Below are positions 62,646 to 64,000 of a stretch of DNA of 64,000 bases, piece by piece. The number at the start of each line of letters is the position of its first letter. Positions within the stretch are counted from its first letter, which is position 1. This stretch comes from Mucilaginibacter gracilis (lineage in GTDB: Bacteria > Bacteroidota > Bacteroidia > Sphingobacteriales > Sphingobacteriaceae). Location of the stretch: positions 2,604,001 to 2,668,000 of the forward strand of contig NZ_RBKU01000001.1 of the NCBI RefSeq assembly GCF_003633615.1, in the 5' to 3' direction. The notes under the pieces are model-generated. The model was given only the letters and a program-made list of their open reading frames with translations. It searched no databases and was not told where the DNA came from. A program made the position numbers and the translations under genes.

Positions 62646-63650
62646 GTGCCTGTTATTTTAGGAATAGAATCTTCGTGCGATGATACCTCGGCTGCAATTT
62701 GTGTTGATGGTGTGATGTTAAGCAATGTTATTGCAAATCAAACCATTCATGCGGCTTATGGCGGCGTTGTGCCCGAACTGGCTTCACGCGTGCATCAGCA
62801 AAATATTATTCCGGCAGTACAGCAGGCATTAGTTAACGCAAAAGTAAGCAAAAATGATATTGATGCGGTAGCTTTTACGCGCGGACCCGGACTTTTAGGT
62901 TCGCTTTTGGTTGGCGTATCATTTGCCAAGGCATTTGCGCTGGCTCAAAATTTACCTTTAATAGAGGTTAATCATATGCAGGCGCACGTACTGGCACATT
63001 TTATTGACGAGCCTAAGCCCCGGTTTCCGTTTTTGTGTTTAACGGTTTCGGGCGGGCATACGCAAATAGTTTTGGTGAAAAGCTATTTCGACATGGAAAT
63101 AGTTGGCCAAACTACCGATGATGCCGCCGGAGAGGCTATGGATAAAACCAGTAAGATATTAGGATTGCCTTATCCTGGCGGGCCGTTGATTGATAAACAT
63201 GCGCGTTTAGGCAACCCCGACGCCTTTAAATTTCCGGAGCCTAATATCCCCGATCTTAATTTCAGCTTTAGCGGATTGAAAACATCCATACTCTATTTTA
63301 TTCGCGACAACGTTGCTGCCGACCCAGACTTTTTACAAAACCGGATGAACGACATTTGTGCATCGGTAGAAAAACGTATTGTTACCATACTGCTCAACAA
63401 ACTTAAAAAGGCTGCCTTGCTTTACGGTATTAAGGATGTTGCACTGGCCGGTGGCGTATCGGCCAATACCGGGTTGCGCCAGGGTTTAACCGATATGGGG
63501 CAGCAAATGGGTTGGAACTGCTTTATACCTGCTTTTCAATACTGTACCGATAATGCCGCTATGATTGCTATTGCCGGCTACCACAAATATTTGAACAACG
63601 ATTTTGTGGGGCAAAACGTTGCGCCTTTAGCGCGAATGCCCTTTAGTTAA
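62646..63650 (+). CDS. tsaD: tRNA N6-adenosine threonylcarbamoyltransferase
   Basis: 334 residues from a GTG at 62646. SSCDDTSAAI, TRGPGLLGSLLVG, and the metal-binding HMQAHVLAHF are classic for TsaD (formerly Gcp), which puts threonylcarbamoyl on A37 of ANN-reading tRNAs. The sequence is complete. It is a core chromosomal marker for this right end. Confidence 0.97.
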   Translation: MPVILGIESSCDDTSAAICVDGVMLSNVIANQTIHAAYGGVVPELASRVHQQNIIPAVQQALVNAKVSKNDIDAVAFTRGPGLLGSLLVGVSFAKAFALAQNLPLIEVNHMQAHVLAHFIDEPKPRFPFLCLTVSGGHTQIVLVKSYFDMEIVGQTTDDAAGEAMDKTSKILGLPYPGGPLIDKHARLGNPDAFKFPEPNIPDLNFSFSGLKTSILYFIRDNVAADPDFLQNRMNDICASVEKRIVTILLNKLKKAALLYGIKDVALAGGVSANTGLRQGLTDMGQQMGWNCFIPAFQYCTDNAAMIAIAGYHKYLNNDFVGQNVAPLARMPFS

Positions 63651-64000
63651 ATGGCAGCCACGGGTTGCTTTTCTTTTTTCCAGCCCAGGTGTGTATGTTT
63701 AAAACTGTCGGGAAATTTAAGTCCATAATCCATTATCCTGTCAAACGAGGCATGGGCAAATAGCAATATGCCTATGGTGGTACATATATCGTTATGCAGG
63801 TAGTACCCCAAGGCGGCAACTACTAAAGCAACGCCACGGTGATGGAATAAGTTATACCAAAAGGCACCCGTTTTTTCGCCACGGATATAGCCTAACATTG
63901 AAATATCCGGACTTAAAAATAATGGAATCCATATCCAGATAGATAAACCCAGGTTATATTTTGTTAAAAAATAGACGGCTATGCCTGTTATTGCCACCTC
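63647..64000 (-). CDS. DUF4260 family membrane protein (cut by window edge)
   Basis: 116 residues visible from a Met near the edge, but the open frame reaches base 64000, so the N-terminus is missing. WIPLFLSPDISMLGYIRGEK and WYNLFHHRGVALVVAALGYYL fit DUF4260, a small membrane protein family. Overlaps the tsaD stop by 4 bases, convergent. Confidence 0.75.
   Translation of the reverse strand, partial: EVAITGIAVYFLTKYNLGLSIWIWIPLFLSPDISMLGYIRGEKTGAFWYNLFHHRGVALVVAALGYYLHNDICTTIGILLFAHASFDRIMDYGLKFPDSFKHTHLGWKKEKQPVAAI

Noticed and set aside
1..64000. CRISPR array or rRNA genes
   Set aside because: No regular array of spaced direct repeats and no rRNA-like conserved sequence is seen in the window.

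Overview
The window reads as a Sphingobacteriaceae-like member of the Bacteroidota, most likely Mucilaginibacter or Pedobacter. The evidence is the lineage-typical gene content (ECF sigma / FecR / TonB-receptor cascades, LytTR two-component pairs, a START-like protein, a DUF4260 protein, bifunctional RibBA) and promoter-like TTG-N20/21-TAnnTTTG boxes. By eye, the housekeeping right end (54.8-64 kb) and the 47-54 kb stretch are AT-rich. The first ~38 kb is clearly GC-richer, and 39.2-46.3 kb is the most AT-rich, so the window is a mosaic.

Layout. (1) 0-12.7 kb: minus-strand accessory metabolism and signalling: an AraC regulator cut by the left edge, two beta-lactamase-fold serine hydrolases (one with a frameshifted signal peptide), a secreted HExxH peptidase, a LytS/LytR-type pair, an outer-membrane beta-barrel protein, two more AraC regulators, a GNAT acetyltransferase and a threonine-aldolase-like enzyme. 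(2) 12.8-25.1 kb: two paralogous tandem units, each sigma factor -> FecR anti-sigma -> STN-type TonB receptor -> DUF4397-like lipoprotein, with no SusD. (3) 25.2-39.5 kb: a mobilizable element or its remains: a DUF3276-RadC fusion, a small protein ending in a clamp-binding-like QLSLF, an HNH + DUF4365 nuclease pair, a putAbiC-type abortive-infection gene flanked by a perfect 26-bp direct repeat, a Toprim primase, a relaxosome protein, a MOBP-like relaxase, a coupling ATPase, and a zeta-type toxin/antitoxin pair. (4) 39.5-46.3 kb: a tightly packed five-gene minus-strand operon (metallophosphoesterase with an effector-associated-like tail, a helical protein, two different TRAFAC-like GTPases, and a large GAP1-like protein). 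This looks like an NTP-dependent GTPase-associated conflict (defence) system and is the most exciting part of the window. (5) 46.8-54.7 kb: a tRNA-Met gene, then a propeller-sensor kinase / LuxR regulator pair and three secreted proteins, then a decayed tyrosine integrase and a second copy of the tRNA 5' half. A 17-bp direct repeat at both ends suggests an old 7.8-kb island inserted at the anticodon loop. (6) 54.8-64 kb: ordinary chromosome: START-like protein, LptF/LptG permease, ribBA, TamB-like protein, tsaD, DUF4260 protein.

How the parts work together. The mobilization trio (relaxosome protein, relaxase, coupling protein), preceded by a palindrome-rich candidate oriT, could move the cargo with help from another conjugation machine. 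The cargo between and beside these genes is dominated by probable anti-phage or conflict functions (HNH/DUF4365, putAbiC, zeta toxin, GAP1/GTPase operon), so 26-46 kb looks like a defence island. Functional calls rest on motif recognition only; no database search was possible.
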